From NCBI RefSeq assembly GCF_030503855.1, contig NZ_CP129971.1, positions 3,348,001 to 3,412,000 of the forward strand: a DNA stretch of 64,000 nt. The letters run 5' to 3'. This DNA is from Marivirga salinae (lineage in GTDB: Bacteria > Bacteroidota > Bacteroidia > Cytophagales > Cyclobacteriaceae). Shown piece by piece: positions 1-9,605 of this stretch (the stretch's first letter is position 1; the number at the start of each line of letters is the position of its first letter). The position numbers were made by a program, and so were the translations under genes. The notes below the pieces were generated by a model. That model was given only the letters and a program-made list of their open reading frames with translations, had not been told where the DNA came from and did no database searches.

Positions 1-1059
<1,059 letters not shown>

Positions 1060-1131
1060 TTATATAATCTTTTTTAAAAGCCTTAAAATATCGTGAATTT
1101 ATCTGTATTTTCGTCACAAAATTGAAATAAT

Positions 1132-1593
1132 ATGCAAGTAATCACTAATCATAAGGTTATCAGAAATAATTTTGAAAAGGTAGTAGAAAAGGTAAATGAA
1201 GCAGATTTAGTCATGATTCCTGCTGGCTTTAATAATCATATTATTTGGAATATAGGGCATGCGGTTGTTACACAGAATGTTTTGCTTTATGGAATGTCAG
1301 GTTTGGATTTCACACTTCCCACTGATTTTATAAAAAGATATAAAAAAGGAAGCTTTCCATCTGAGATTGAAAATCCTAAAACTGAATTGGAGCATATATT
1401 TGAATTAGGCAAAATTGCGGATGAGCAATTGGGTTATGATATTAGAGAAATGAGATTTAGTGATTACCAAAAGTATGAAACCAGTTTCGGAATTACATTA
1501 ACTAGCTTTAATGATGCTTTGCAGTTTAACAATATTCATGAAGCGGTACATTTAGGGTATGTTATGGCATTAAAAAGAGCATTGGGGTATTAA
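1132..1593 (+). CDS. DinB family protein
   Basis: A 153-residue protein of the DinB/YfiT four-helix fold (DinB_2 type). The fold's metal-site histidines are likely those in NNHIIWNIGHAVVTQ near residues 34-48 and in NIHEAVHLGYV near the C-terminus. Some members of this superfamily are thiol S-transferases (bacillithiol, mycothiol) or act in damage responses; the function here is not known. A second, unrelated-looking DinB protein lies at 52838-53332. A weak -7 box (TATTTTCG, 1106-1113) precedes the ATG. Convergent with menC. Confidence 0.75.
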   Translation: MQVITNHKVIRNNFEKVVEKVNEADLVMIPAGFNNHIIWNIGHAVVTQNVLLYGMSGLDFTLPTDFIKRYKKGSFPSEIENPKTELEHIFELGKIADEQLGYDIREMRFSDYQKYETSFGITLTSFNDALQFNNIHEAVHLGYVMALKRALGY

Positions 1594-1643
1594 CCACAAA
1601 GGCCACTTTGATTTTCCTAAAATTGCATCAATAAGATTTTTAA

Positions 1644-2717
1644 TCATAATTCCTCCCATTCCTTTGTAAGATCATAATAAGTCTCGCCATTGGCTATGCT
1701 GATAGGTGAGGCTATATTATTATGATATAATTGACCTGTCCCCAAGCCTTGAGGCATTTTTACTTTTAAATAAGATGCTAACTGGCAAATAGCATTTAAG
1801 CCGATATTAGATTCTAGCATACTGGTCATCCACCAACCAATATTCATGGATTCGGCTATTTTAATCCACTCCAAAGTAGATTGGATCCCACCAATCAAAC
1901 TAGGTTTTAGAATAATATATTGAGGTTGGGTTTGTTTTAATAGCTTTTCTTTATCCTCATAAGCATTTACTCCAATCAGCTCCTCATCTAAAGCGATAGG
2001 CAATGGAGTTGAAGTGCATAGTTTTGTCATTTCATTTATCTGCCTTGCTTTAATAGGTTGCTCTATAGAATGTAAATCCAATGCTGCCAGTTGAGTTAGT
2101 TTACTCATGGCTTCATCAGGTGAAAAAGCGCCATTAGCATCAACTCTTAAGGTAATTTCATTTTTGCTAAATTTAGCACGAATGGATTTTAAAAGATTCA
2201 ATTCAGTTTCAAAATCAATGGCTCCAATCTTCATTTTAATGCAATCAAATCCCGCATCTAATTTCTCCTGAATTTGCTTCTGCATGAATTCCTCACTTCC
2301 CATCCATATTAATCCATTGATCGGAATTCTTTCTTTACCTTGATAAAATGGGGTATCAAAAATTAGTTTTTTACCGCCTTGCAAAGCATCCAATAAAGCT
2401 GTTTCTATTGCAAAGCGAATGGAAGGAAAACCGTCAGGAGAAATATCTTTTGCAATTTCAAATGCTTCTTCTATAGATTTCGGAATTTGCATGCCAATCA
2501 ATTGTTCGCAAACCTTTTCCAATTTAGTCTCCATTTGATCTAATGGCTCTACACTTAGTCCTTTCAAAGGCCCTGCCTCTCCTATTCCAATTAGTTTATT
2601 ATCTGAAAACAGCTTCAAATACCATGTATCTTTTTCCTTTAGAGTACCACGAGAAGTACCTGCTTCAAATTTGAATTGGAGGGTGTGGTGTTGGATGGAG
2701 GCTGTAGTGAATTTCAT
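1644..2717 (-). CDS. menC: o-succinylbenzoate synthase (enolase superfamily)
   Basis: 357 residues, normal length. MenC dehydrates SHCHC to o-succinylbenzoate in menaquinone synthesis. N-terminal capping domain with the GTSRG segment (residues 20-24) typical of Bacteroidota MenC; barrel with the catalytic KMK (about 161-163), metal ligands in RVDANGAF, the SIEQPI glutamate and the ALDEEL aspartate/glutamate, and the second catalytic lysine in IILKPSLIGG. Other enolase-superfamily enzymes (dipeptide epimerase, NSAR) share this catalytic set, so the assignment rests on family resemblance; no other men gene is in the window. Divergent from queA with a 93-bp gap. Confidence 0.8.
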   Translation of the reverse strand: MKFTTASIQHHTLQFKFEAGTSRGTLKEKDTWYLKLFSDNKLIGIGEAGPLKGLSVEPLDQMETKLEKVCEQLIGMQIPKSIEEAFEIAKDISPDGFPSIRFAIETALLDALQGGKKLIFDTPFYQGKERIPINGLIWMGSEEFMQKQIQEKLDAGFDCIKMKIGAIDFETELNLLKSIRAKFSKNEITLRVDANGAFSPDEAMSKLTQLAALDLHSIEQPIKARQINEMTKLCTSTPLPIALDEELIGVNAYEDKEKLLKQTQPQYIILKPSLIGGIQSTLEWIKIAESMNIGWWMTSMLESNIGLNAICQLASYLKVKMPQGLGTGQLYHNNIASPISIANGETYYDLTKEWEEL

Positions 2718-2790
2718 ATTGAATTAATATTTATGCTAATTTATAAAGCTTTTCTCTGTCATTTTAACTGAATTAGAAAAATATGCCCAC

Positions 2791-2798
2791 TATCTTTG
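2791..2798 (+). promoter_or_regulatory. Possible -7 box of queA promoter
   Basis: TATCTTTG matches the Bacteroidota -7 consensus TAnnTTTG and lies 12 nt before the queA ATG. No good TTTG box is seen at the expected upstream distance, so this is a half-site prediction; the implied leader is only a few bases. Confidence 0.4.
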
Positions 2799-2810
2799 TG
2801 CTGAAATCCA

Positions 2811-4040
2811 GTGATGAAAATGAATTTATTAGAAAAAGCATCTCAAATCGACTTAAAAAAATATCAATACGAACTTCCTGAGGAAAAAATCGCAAAATTT
2901 CCTTTAGAAAAAAGAGACCATTCTCAATTATTGGTTTACCGGAAAGGAAATGTTCAACATCAGCATTTTTATGATATAAAATCCTATTTGCCTGAAAATA
3001 GCAGTCTGATATTCAACAATACTAAAGTAATCCCTGCTCGAATTCATTTTCAAAAGCAAAGTGGGGCTAAAATTGAGATATTCTTGCTTTCTCCATTGCA
3101 TCCAACTCCAGAAGTAGCACAAGCTATGTTAGTGAAAAATAAATGTGTTTGGCATTGCATGGTGGGCAATCGTAAAAGGTGGAAAACCCAAGACCAGCTA
3201 GAAAGGTTTTTTGAAACGGATTACGGGAAAATTAAAGTAACTGCTACTTATGCGGATCATGAGCAAAATCATATCCAATTCAAATGGGATAATGAAGCAG
3301 TACCATTTGTAGAAATAGTGGAGTTAATGGGAACTACTCCTCTTCCACCTTATTTAAATAGATCGGCAACGGAAAAAGATAAACCACGCTACCAAACTGT
3401 TTATTCTAAAAATGAAGGGGCTGTTGCTGCTCCTACTGCTGGTTTACATTTTACAGATGCTATATTAAAAGACATTCAACAATCTCACCCTATTCATGAA
3501 CTCACTTTGCATGTTGGAGCAGGAACTTTCCAGCCCATAAAGGCAGAAAATGTATTAGAGCATGATATGCATTGCGAGCAAATCCAAATCGAAAAATCCA
3601 CTATTGAATTTTTAGCTAAAAACCATAATCCAATTATCGCTGTGGGTACTACTTCCATTAGAAGTTTGGAAAGTGCCTATTGGTTTGGGGTCCAATTAAT
3701 TAATAAGGAAACCAATACCTTTCATATCAAAAAACTTTATCCTTATGAAAAAGGATTTGAAAATTTACCTAGCAGAAAAGAAAGTTTCCATGCCATTTTG
3801 GATTTCATGGAAACAGAGAATCTCGACAGTTTACATGGCGACACTGAGATTTTTATTTTCCCAGGTTATGAATTTCAGGTGGTCAATGGATTAATCACCA
3901 ATTTCCATCAACCGGAATCTACCTTGATTTTATTGATTGCCGCATTTATAGGAGATGATTGGAAAAAAGTTTATGATGAAGCCTTAAAAAACAGCTATAG
4001 GTTTCTGTCTTATGGAGATTCTTCCTTATTATTACCTTAA
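2811..4040 (+). CDS. queA: S-adenosylmethionine:tRNA ribosyltransferase-isomerase QueA
   Basis: 409 residues, somewhat longer than the E. coli enzyme (about 356). QueA transfers the ribose moiety of SAM to preQ1-modified tRNA, giving epoxyqueuosine. Family motifs are clear: FNNTKVIPAR near residue 66, LPPYLNR, RYQTVYSKNEGAVAAPTAGL, LHVGAGTFQPI, and the C-terminal TNFHQPESTLILLIAAF. An insertion around residues 95-130 accounts for the extra length. Starts are clustered (ATG at 2811, 2814 and 2820); the 2820 start is equally possible. The downstream mscS ATG follows the stop by 17 bp. Confidence 0.95.
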   Translation: MMKMNLLEKASQIDLKKYQYELPEEKIAKFPLEKRDHSQLLVYRKGNVQHQHFYDIKSYLPENSSLIFNNTKVIPARIHFQKQSGAKIEIFLLSPLHPTPEVAQAMLVKNKCVWHCMVGNRKRWKTQDQLERFFETDYGKIKVTATYADHEQNHIQFKWDNEAVPFVEIVELMGTTPLPPYLNRSATEKDKPRYQTVYSKNEGAVAAPTAGLHFTDAILKDIQQSHPIHELTLHVGAGTFQPIKAENVLEHDMHCEQIQIEKSTIEFLAKNHNPIIAVGTTSIRSLESAYWFGVQLINKETNTFHIKKLYPYEKGFENLPSRKESFHAILDFMETENLDSLHGDTEIFIFPGYEFQVVNGLITNFHQPESTLILLIAAFIGDDWKKVYDEALKNSYRFLSYGDSSLLLP

Positions 4041-4045
4041 ATCAA

Positions 4046-4053
4046 TATTTTCG
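4046..4053 (+). promoter_or_regulatory. Possible -7 box directly before mscS
   Basis: TATTTTCG, a one-base variant of TAnnTTTG, ends exactly 4 nt before the ATG at 4058. If used, transcription would start at or near the A of the start codon, making the message leaderless. The same geometry occurs before 9606 (+) and 50121 (-). No convincing -33 box is seen. Confidence 0.3.
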
Positions 4054-4057
4054 ATTT

Positions 4058-4951
4058 ATGGAATCATTTGAAACTGGAATTAAAGACTTTTGGTCAAAAC
4101 TAAATGAATTACTCAATGTAGTGATATTTGATATTAAAGGAAGTGATTTTACATTGCTCACGCTTCTTTTTATTATAATCTCTAGTATCCTATTAGTCTT
4201 TATATCAAAAAGACTCAGCAAGTTATTAGTTAGAAGAGTTTTAAATAGATACATCAAAGACACAGGAGTTTCGGATTCCATCGGGACTATCTTTAGGTAT
4301 TCGGTAATCGTGATCGGATTCATTACCATTTTTCAGTCTGCTGGATTTGATTTAAGCACATTAGGTTTATTAGCTGGTGCGTTAGGTGTTGGTATTGGAT
4401 TTGGTTTGCAAAATGTTACAAATAATTTCATTTCAGGAATCATTATACTTTTTGAGCGCCCAATTAAAGTTGGGGATAGAATTGAAGTTGGGGATATTAA
4501 TGGAGATGTTTATTCTATATCCATGCGATCCACTACCGTCATCACTAATGACAATATTTCAGTGATTGTTCCTAATTCGGAATTCATCAATAGTCAGGTG
4601 ATTAACTGGAGCCATAATGATAGAAGGGTTCGCTTCAAAATTCCGATCGGGGTTTCGTATAATGAAGACCCTGAAAAAGTACGAAAATTAGTTATAGGTG
4701 TGGCCAGAGATCATCCTGGAGTCTTGGATGAACCTGCACCTGATTTATGGTTCGAAGGCTATGGCGATTCTTCATTAGACTTTAACCTTACTATATGGAC
4801 TTCAGACTTTATTCAAAGACCAGGTGTACTTAAAAGTCAATTATACTATGCAGTATTTAAGAAATTTGCGGAACATAAAATTGAAATTCCTTTCCCTCAA
4901 AGAGATTTACATTTAAAATCAGGATGGGAAAAGAAAATTGACAAAATATAA
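4058..4951 (+). CDS. Small-conductance mechanosensitive channel (MscS family)
   Basis: 297 residues, the size of the simple MscS type. Three membrane segments are visible at about 28-48, 82-102 and 106-135; the third is the Gly/Ala-rich pore helix (LGLLAGALGVGIGFGLQNVT), followed by the signature FERPIKVGDRIEVGDINGDV of the beta domain and a cytoplasmic vestibule domain to the C-terminus. The channel opens under membrane tension to release solutes on osmotic downshock. It follows queA by 17 bp and may be co-transcribed or use its own promoter at 4046. Confidence 0.9.
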   Translation: MESFETGIKDFWSKLNELLNVVIFDIKGSDFTLLTLLFIIISSILLVFISKRLSKLLVRRVLNRYIKDTGVSDSIGTIFRYSVIVIGFITIFQSAGFDLSTLGLLAGALGVGIGFGLQNVTNNFISGIIILFERPIKVGDRIEVGDINGDVYSISMRSTTVITNDNISVIVPNSEFINSQVINWSHNDRRVRFKIPIGVSYNEDPEKVRKLVIGVARDHPGVLDEPAPDLWFEGYGDSSLDFNLTIWTSDFIQRPGVLKSQLYYAVFKKFAEHKIEIPFPQRDLHLKSGWEKKIDKI

Positions 4952-5066
4952 GTTAAAATAGTATCAGTATGGGTTAATTTAAGCATATTAATAACTTAAT
5001 AAAGTCCTCAATATTGATAACTGAAATTGCTTAACAATAATTAGAATTTAATACCAATACCTCACC

Positions 5067-6953
5067 ATGGATAAATATTTCATCATCGATTTTGACAGTA
5101 CGCTTACCAGAGTAGAAGCAATGGATTTATTGGCTTCCATTTCACTTCAGGGCTTACCTCAAAAGGCTGCTGCAGAAGCACGAATTAAGGAATTAACCGA
5201 TTTGGGAATGAATGGTGAGATTTCATTTCGTGATTCTTTAAAAGAAAGATTATTGCTATTAGAAGCAAAAGAATCCCATCTCCCACCATTGATTGAATTA
5301 TTGAAAAAACAAGTTTCAATTTCTTTTCAGCGAAATAAAGAATTCTTTAAGCAATATGCAGAGACCATTTTTGTAATCTCTAATGGATTTAAAGAATATA
5401 TCACACCTATAGTGACTGAATTAGGCATAAAAGAAGATCACATCTATGCCAATGAATTACTTTTTGATGATAATGGTAAAGTGATTGGATTTAGCGAAGA
5501 CAATCCATTGTCAAAAGATGGAGGTAAAGCCGAGGTTATAAGAAAATTAGATTTAGATGGTGATATATATGTAATCGGGGACGGGCATAATGATTATGAA
5601 ATAAAAGCTGCCGGTTTAGCTAATAAATTTTATGCTTTCACTGAAAATGTAAGCCGTGAAAAAGTAATGAAGAAAGCCGACCATATTGCCCCATCATTAG
5701 AAGAAGTACTATTTGAAAATAAAATTATGTCAGCATTTTCATATCCTAAGAACAGAATTAAAGTTTTGTTATTGGAAAACGTTCATCCAATTGGTGTAGA
5801 TCTTCTGGAGAAGGAAGGTTTTACAGTAGAAGAATATCCAGCAGGCTTAGATGAGGAAGAACTAGCTGAGAAAATTAAAGGAGTTTCTATTTTAGGAATC
5901 AGATCCAAAACGCAAGTAACTTCAAAAGTCCTAGAAAATGCTGATCGATTAATGGCTATCGGGGCTTTTTGTATAGGCACTAATCAAATTGATTTGGAAG
6001 CAGCCCAAGAAAGAGGAGTTGCAGTATTTAATGCGCCTTTTAGCAATACGCGCTCAGTAGTGGAATTAGCTATAGGCGAAATCATTATGCTGACCCGTAA
6101 TATTTTCGATAAAGCCGTGCTCATGCATCAAGGCAATTGGGATAAATCTGCTAGTGGAAGTAAAGAAATAAGGGGTAAAAAGCTTGGTATCATTGGTTAT
6201 GGCAATATTGGTGCTCAGCTTTCTGTAGTGGCTGAAAGCATTGGTTTGGATGTTTATTATTATGATCTGGAAGAAAAACTTGCTTTAGGAAATGCCACTA
6301 AATTAGATAGCTTAAAAGAGCTTTTGCAAACAGCAGATATCATCAGTTTACACGTAGATGGTAGACCAGAAAATAAAAATGTAATCGGAGAAGCCGAGTT
6401 TAAATTGATGAAAGATGGAGTGATTTTCATTAATCTTAGTCGAGGTCATGTAGTAGATATTCCTGCATTAAAGTCAAATATAGAATCAGGTAAGATTAAA
6501 GGCTGTGCAGTAGATGTCTTTCCTGAGGAACCAAAAAGTAATAAAGATCCATTTGAATCAGAATTGAAAGGATTGCCTAATACTATTTTATCTCCGCACA
6601 TAGGCGGAAGCACAGAGGAAGCTCAAGAAAATATCGGGAATTTTGTTCCTAATAGAATCATGGAATATATTAATACCGGAACCACAACCAACAGTGTAAA
6701 TTTCCCTAATTTAACTTTACCTAGGTTACAAAATGCACATAGACTGATTCATATTCATAAAAACGTACCTGGCATTATTGCTAAAATCAATCAGCTATTT
6801 GCCAAGCACGAAATTAATATTGCAGGTCAATACTTAAAAACTAATGAAAAAATTGGGTATGTGATTACGGATATTGACAAGGCCTATTCCAAAGATTTGA
6901 TTAAAGAGCTGAGGGCAATTGATCATACTATTAAGTTTAGAGTGTTATATTAA
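5067..6953 (+). CDS. Fused phosphoserine phosphatase / D-3-phosphoglycerate dehydrogenase
   Basis: 628 residues in one frame carrying the last and first enzymes of serine synthesis. Residues 1 to about 215 are a SerB-like HAD phosphatase: motif I DFDSTLT (Asp8, Asp10), motif II VISNG, motif III lysine in KDGGKAEV, motif IV IGDGHNDYE. From about residue 228 begins a phosphoglycerate dehydrogenase: substrate domain, Rossmann motif GIIGYGNIGAQ, NLSRGHVVD, catalytic histidine in SPHIGGSTEEA, then a C-terminal ACT domain (about 555-628), which in SerA binds serine for feedback inhibition. All catalytic residues expected for both halves are present. The intermediate enzyme SerC is not nearby. The fusion itself is directly seen; joint activity is inferred. 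Confidence 0.92.
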   Translation: MDKYFIIDFDSTLTRVEAMDLLASISLQGLPQKAAAEARIKELTDLGMNGEISFRDSLKERLLLLEAKESHLPPLIELLKKQVSISFQRNKEFFKQYAETIFVISNGFKEYITPIVTELGIKEDHIYANELLFDDNGKVIGFSEDNPLSKDGGKAEVIRKLDLDGDIYVIGDGHNDYEIKAAGLANKFYAFTENVSREKVMKKADHIAPSLEEVLFENKIMSAFSYPKNRIKVLLLENVHPIGVDLLEKEGFTVEEYPAGLDEEELAEKIKGVSILGIRSKTQVTSKVLENADRLMAIGAFCIGTNQIDLEAAQERGVAVFNAPFSNTRSVVELAIGEIIMLTRNIFDKAVLMHQGNWDKSASGSKEIRGKKLGIIGYGNIGAQLSVVAESIGLDVYYYDLEEKLALGNATKLDSLKELLQTADIISLHVDGRPENKNVIGEAEFKLMKDGVIFINLSRGHVVDIPALKSNIESGKIKGCAVDVFPEEPKSNKDPFESELKGLPNTILSPHIGGSTEEAQENIGNFVPNRIMEYINTGTTTNSVNFPNLTLPRLQNAHRLIHIHKNVPGIIAKINQLFAKHEINIAGQYLKTNEKIGYVITDIDKAYSKDLIKELRAIDHTIKFRVLY

Positions 6954-7086
6954 GTTAGCAGGTTGACGGGTTTTCAGGTTGGCAAGTTAGAATATAGGTC
7001 AGACCAGCTTAAAGTTGTAAAGATAGATTTTAGACTCTAACCAAACTTTTTTCCTTAGCACAAGTATAATTCCTAAAACCTTTACT

Positions 7087-7869
7087 ATGAAAAAGTTTAT
7101 CGGAATCATCAATTTCCTATCAGTCATTGCTATCGTTTATTGGAATTATTATGTGAGCACTGAAGCTATAAATGGAAATAAAATGGGGCAATTGAGTAAT
7201 GAAATAAATAGCCTCTTCACTCCTGACGGATATGCATTTTCCATTTGGGGAATTATTTATTTAGCATTATTCATCAATGCAATCTGGTATTTGATTCAGG
7301 CTTTCAAAAACAAACATCAAGAAACATTAGCACAGCAAGGTATTTGGTTGACAGTTGCTAATATTGCATCAGGATTTTGGCTGTGGTTTTGGTTGAATGA
7401 GCAGTTCCTTCTTTCTGTATTATTGATGTTGGTTATTTTAATTTCATTAATGGTTGCAGTTGTTAGGTTAAAAATGGAGAAATGGGAAGCTCCTGCTAAA
7501 ATCATAGGCTTTGTTTGGTGGCCAATAAGTCTATATAGCGGATGGATTACAGTAGCAACCGTAACCAATATTGCGGCATTTCTAAAAACTGAAAATTTCA
7601 GCTTGTTCTTTTCAGAGGAAGTCTGGACTATCATTATGATTTTAATTACCACTGCACTCTTCCTTTATTTTCTTTATACACGATATATGCGAGAGTTCAA
7701 TGCAGTAGCGGTTTGGGCACTGATTGCTATTGCGGTTCGGCATTGGGGAAGTATTCCTTCTATTGCTACTACTGCTATTCTTTGTGCTGCACTGCTTTTG
7801 ATTCTTTCTTTAATTCAAGGGTTTAAGTATAGAAAGGGAAATCCATTTGTACCAGAATTTTTGAAATAA
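7087..7869 (+). CDS. TspO/MBR-related tryptophan-rich membrane protein
   Basis: 260 residues, with about seven hydrophobic segments and many tryptophans (FSIWGIIYLALFINAIWYL, ANIASGFWLWFWLNE, WWPISLYSGWITVATV). The pattern matches the long form of the TspO/MBR fold, in which the five-helix core binds porphyrins or sterols; the physiological ligand here is unknown. It stands alone between serBA and tRNA-Arg and is followed by a strong terminator hairpin. Confidence 0.7.
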   Translation: MKKFIGIINFLSVIAIVYWNYYVSTEAINGNKMGQLSNEINSLFTPDGYAFSIWGIIYLALFINAIWYLIQAFKNKHQETLAQQGIWLTVANIASGFWLWFWLNEQFLLSVLLMLVILISLMVAVVRLKMEKWEAPAKIIGFVWWPISLYSGWITVATVTNIAAFLKTENFSLFFSEEVWTIIMILITTALFLYFLYTRYMREFNAVAVWALIAIAVRHWGSIPSIATTAILCAALLLILSLIQGFKYRKGNPFVPEFLK

Positions 7870-7870
7870 A

Positions 7871-7900
7871 AAAACCTCTCAATTTCCATTGAGAGGTTTT
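7871..7900 (+). terminator. Intrinsic terminator after the TspO-like gene
   Basis: Perfect 12-bp inverted repeat (AAAACCTCTCAA / TTGAGAGGTTTT) with a 6-nt loop, starting 2 nt past the stop codon. The stem has A-runs on the left and T-runs on the right, so it could work in both directions. Confidence 0.85.
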
Positions 7901-7923
7901 ATAGTCTTTAAAGTGGTAATAGT

Positions 7924-7975
7924 ACACCCGAAGGGATTCCCAGCCAGGGGCTGGTCAGTCTTTGGCTGAGAACCA
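7924..7975. other. tRNA-end-like fragment with small hairpin
   Basis: The bases just left of the tRNA-Arg gene read, on the minus strand, ATCCCTTCGGGTGTACT at 7923-7939, which resembles the real tRNA 3' end and its flank (CTCCCTTCAGGTGCACT). The rest does not fold as a tRNA; it contains a 6-bp hairpin CCAGCC-AGG-GGCTGG at 7940-7954. It may be a decayed tRNA 3' fragment or a dispersed repeat. It is not a functional tRNA. Confidence 0.3.
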
Positions 7976-7989
7976 TAGTAATCTGAAAG

Positions 7990-8063
7990 TGCACCTGAAG
8001 GGAGTCGAACCCCTAACCCTCGGAGCCGAAATCCGATACTCTATCCAATTGAGCTACAGGTGC
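7990..8063 (-). tRNA. tRNA-Arg (anticodon TCG)
   Basis: 74 nt on the minus strand with a full cloverleaf: acceptor stem GCACCTG/CAGGTGC, D-arm GCTC/GAGT, anticodon stem TCGGA/TCCGA around the loop TTTCGGC (anticodon TCG, reading CGA), T-arm AGGGG-TTCGACT-CCCTT, discriminator A. The 3' CCA is not encoded, as is usual in Bacteroidota. It lies downstream of sucC in the same orientation. Confidence 0.93.
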
Positions 8064-8064
8064 C

Positions 8065-8090
8065 TATTAATTACTAATTAGTAATTAATA
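8065..8090. repeat. 26-bp perfect AT palindrome between sucC and tRNA-Arg
   Basis: The 26 bases are a perfect palindrome built from TAATTA units centred on AATT (8077/8078), lying between the sucC stop codon and the tRNA start. It may act as a weak transcription barrier or a protein-binding site, or be chance in AT-rich DNA. Confidence 0.5.
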
Positions 8091-8098
8091 ATTATTAA

Positions 8099-9310
8099 TT
8101 AAGAAAGTGCTTCTTTCACTCTTTCTGCCGCATCTTTCAATACAATAGCTGAAGTTACTTTCAAGCCTGACTCTTCTATGATTTTTGCACCTTCTTCAGC
8201 GTTAGTTCCTTGTAAACGAACAATGATAGGCACTTTTATATCTCCAATGTTTTTATAAGCTTCAACAACTCCTTTGGCAACTCTATCGCAACGAACGATA
8301 CCACCAAAGATATTGATTAAGATAGCTTCAACTTTAGGGTCTTTTAAAATGATTCTGAAACCAGCCTCAACAGTTTCTGCATTTGCGCTACCTCCTACAT
8401 CTAAGAAGTTAGCAGGATCACCGCCAGAAAGCTTGATGATATCCATAGTTGCCATTGCTAGTCCAGCACCATTCACCATACAACCCACATTACCATCCAA
8501 CTTCACATAGTTTAAGCCTGATTCAGCTGCTTCTACTTCAGCAGGATCTTCCTCAGATTTATCGCGCATTTCTGCTAAATCTTTATGACGGAATAATGCT
8601 GAATCATCTAAATTAACTTTAGCATCAACTGCTAAGATTTTATTATCAGATGTTTTCAATACTGGGTTAATTTCAAACATTGATGAATCCGTTGCATCAT
8701 AAGCATTGTAAAGCGAATGAATGAATTTCACCATATTTTTGAAAGCATCACCTTCCAAACCTAATTTAAAAGCTACTTTTCTAGCTTGAAAACCTTGTAA
8801 TCCAACACGAGGATCAATCCACTCTTTGAATATTTTCTCAGGAGTATTTTCAGCAACATCCTCAATATCCATTCCACCTTCTGTGGAAGCCATGATTACA
8901 TTACAACCTTTTGCTCTATCTAACAAGATACCAACATAAAATTCTTTTGGCTCACTTTCTCCAGGATAATATACATCTTGAGCTACTAATAATTTGCTCA
9001 CTAATTTACCTTCTTCACCAGTTTGATGCGTCACTAAAGTACCACCTAAAATAGCTTTAGATTTTGGTGCAACATCTTCTAAGCTTTTAGCTAATACAAC
9101 TCCGTTTGAGTCTGTCTCCTTCACTTTTCCTTTTCCTCTTCCACCTGCATGGATTTGCGCTTTAAGCACATACCACTCAGTTCCAGTCTCTTTATTGAGT
9201 TTTTTAGCAGCTTCAGTAGCTTCTTCCGGTGTATCGGCAACAATTCCTTTTTGAATGGTTACTCCGTACTTTTCAAGTATTCCTTTGGCTTGATATTCGT
9301 GTATGTTCAT
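8099..9310 (-). CDS. sucC: Succinyl-CoA ligase (ADP-forming) subunit beta
   Basis: 403 residues, normal length. Starts [20 protein letters not shown]-grasp domain (about 1-240) with GRGKGKVKE and the loop [17 protein letters not shown] region, then the CoA-ligase domain with [26 protein letters not shown] and [10 protein letters not shown], the last contacting succinate/CoA in the family. With SucD it makes succinate and ATP from succinyl-CoA in the TCA cycle. sucD is not adjacent, so the two subunits are encoded apart in this genome. A possible -7 box TACATTCG lies at 9329-9336. Confidence 0.97.
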   Translation of the reverse strand: MNIHEYQAKGILEKYGVTIQKGIVADTPEEATEAAKKLNKETGTEWYVLKAQIHAGGRGKGKVKETDSNGVVLAKSLEDVAPKSKAILGGTLVTHQTGEEGKLVSKLLVAQDVYYPGESEPKEFYVGILLDRAKGCNVIMASTEGGMDIEDVAENTPEKIFKEWIDPRVGLQGFQARKVAFKLGLEGDAFKNMVKFIHSLYNAYDATDSSMFEINPVLKTSDNKILAVDAKVNLDDSALFRHKDLAEMRDKSEEDPAEVEAAESGLNYVKLDGNVGCMVNGAGLAMATMDIIKLSGGDPANFLDVGGSANAETVEAGFRIILKDPKVEAILINIFGGIVRCDRVAKGVVEAYKNIGDIKVPIIVRLQGTNAEEGAKIIEESGLKVTSAIVLKDAAERVKEALS

Positions 9311-9524
9311 TCTTGGCTAATTTTTCTGCGAATGTACGGCATTTAATATTATTATTCAACCAGAACGGGCAATTACGAATTACAAATTTTAAATTATGTG
9401 TTTAAGTGTTGAGGTATTGAGGTGTTGATGTTGAGACAAATTTATAATTAAATTGAAAGTAAGGAACGAAACTAAAATAGAAATAAAGTTTAAACATGAA
9501 GTTAGGAGCCTGAAGCTTGAAGTG

Positions 9525-9540
9525 AAAAATCATGATTTTT
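9525..9540. repeat. 16-bp palindrome in the sucC-lolD gap
   Basis: AAAAATCATGATTTTT is a perfect palindrome in the 295-bp divergent gap 9311-9605. The rest of that gap is purine-rich filler (aagttaggagcctgaagctt, tgaggtgttgatgttgag), a style repeated in other gaps of this window. No gene is seen there. Confidence 0.4.
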
Positions 9541-9593
9541 AGAAACAGATCCCAGATAATTCAACTTTCATATTTCATATTTCCTGTTTTCAT

Positions 9594-9601
9594 TATCTTT
9601 G
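9594..9601 (+). promoter_or_regulatory. Likely -7 box directly before the LolD-like gene
   Basis: TATCTTTG is a perfect match to TAnnTTTG and ends 4 nt before the ATG at 9606. A TTTC at 9573-9576 lies 17 bp upstream as a one-mismatch -33 box. The start point would fall at or very near the ATG, so the transcript is probably leaderless or nearly so. Confidence 0.5.
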
Positions 9602-9605
9602 AGCC

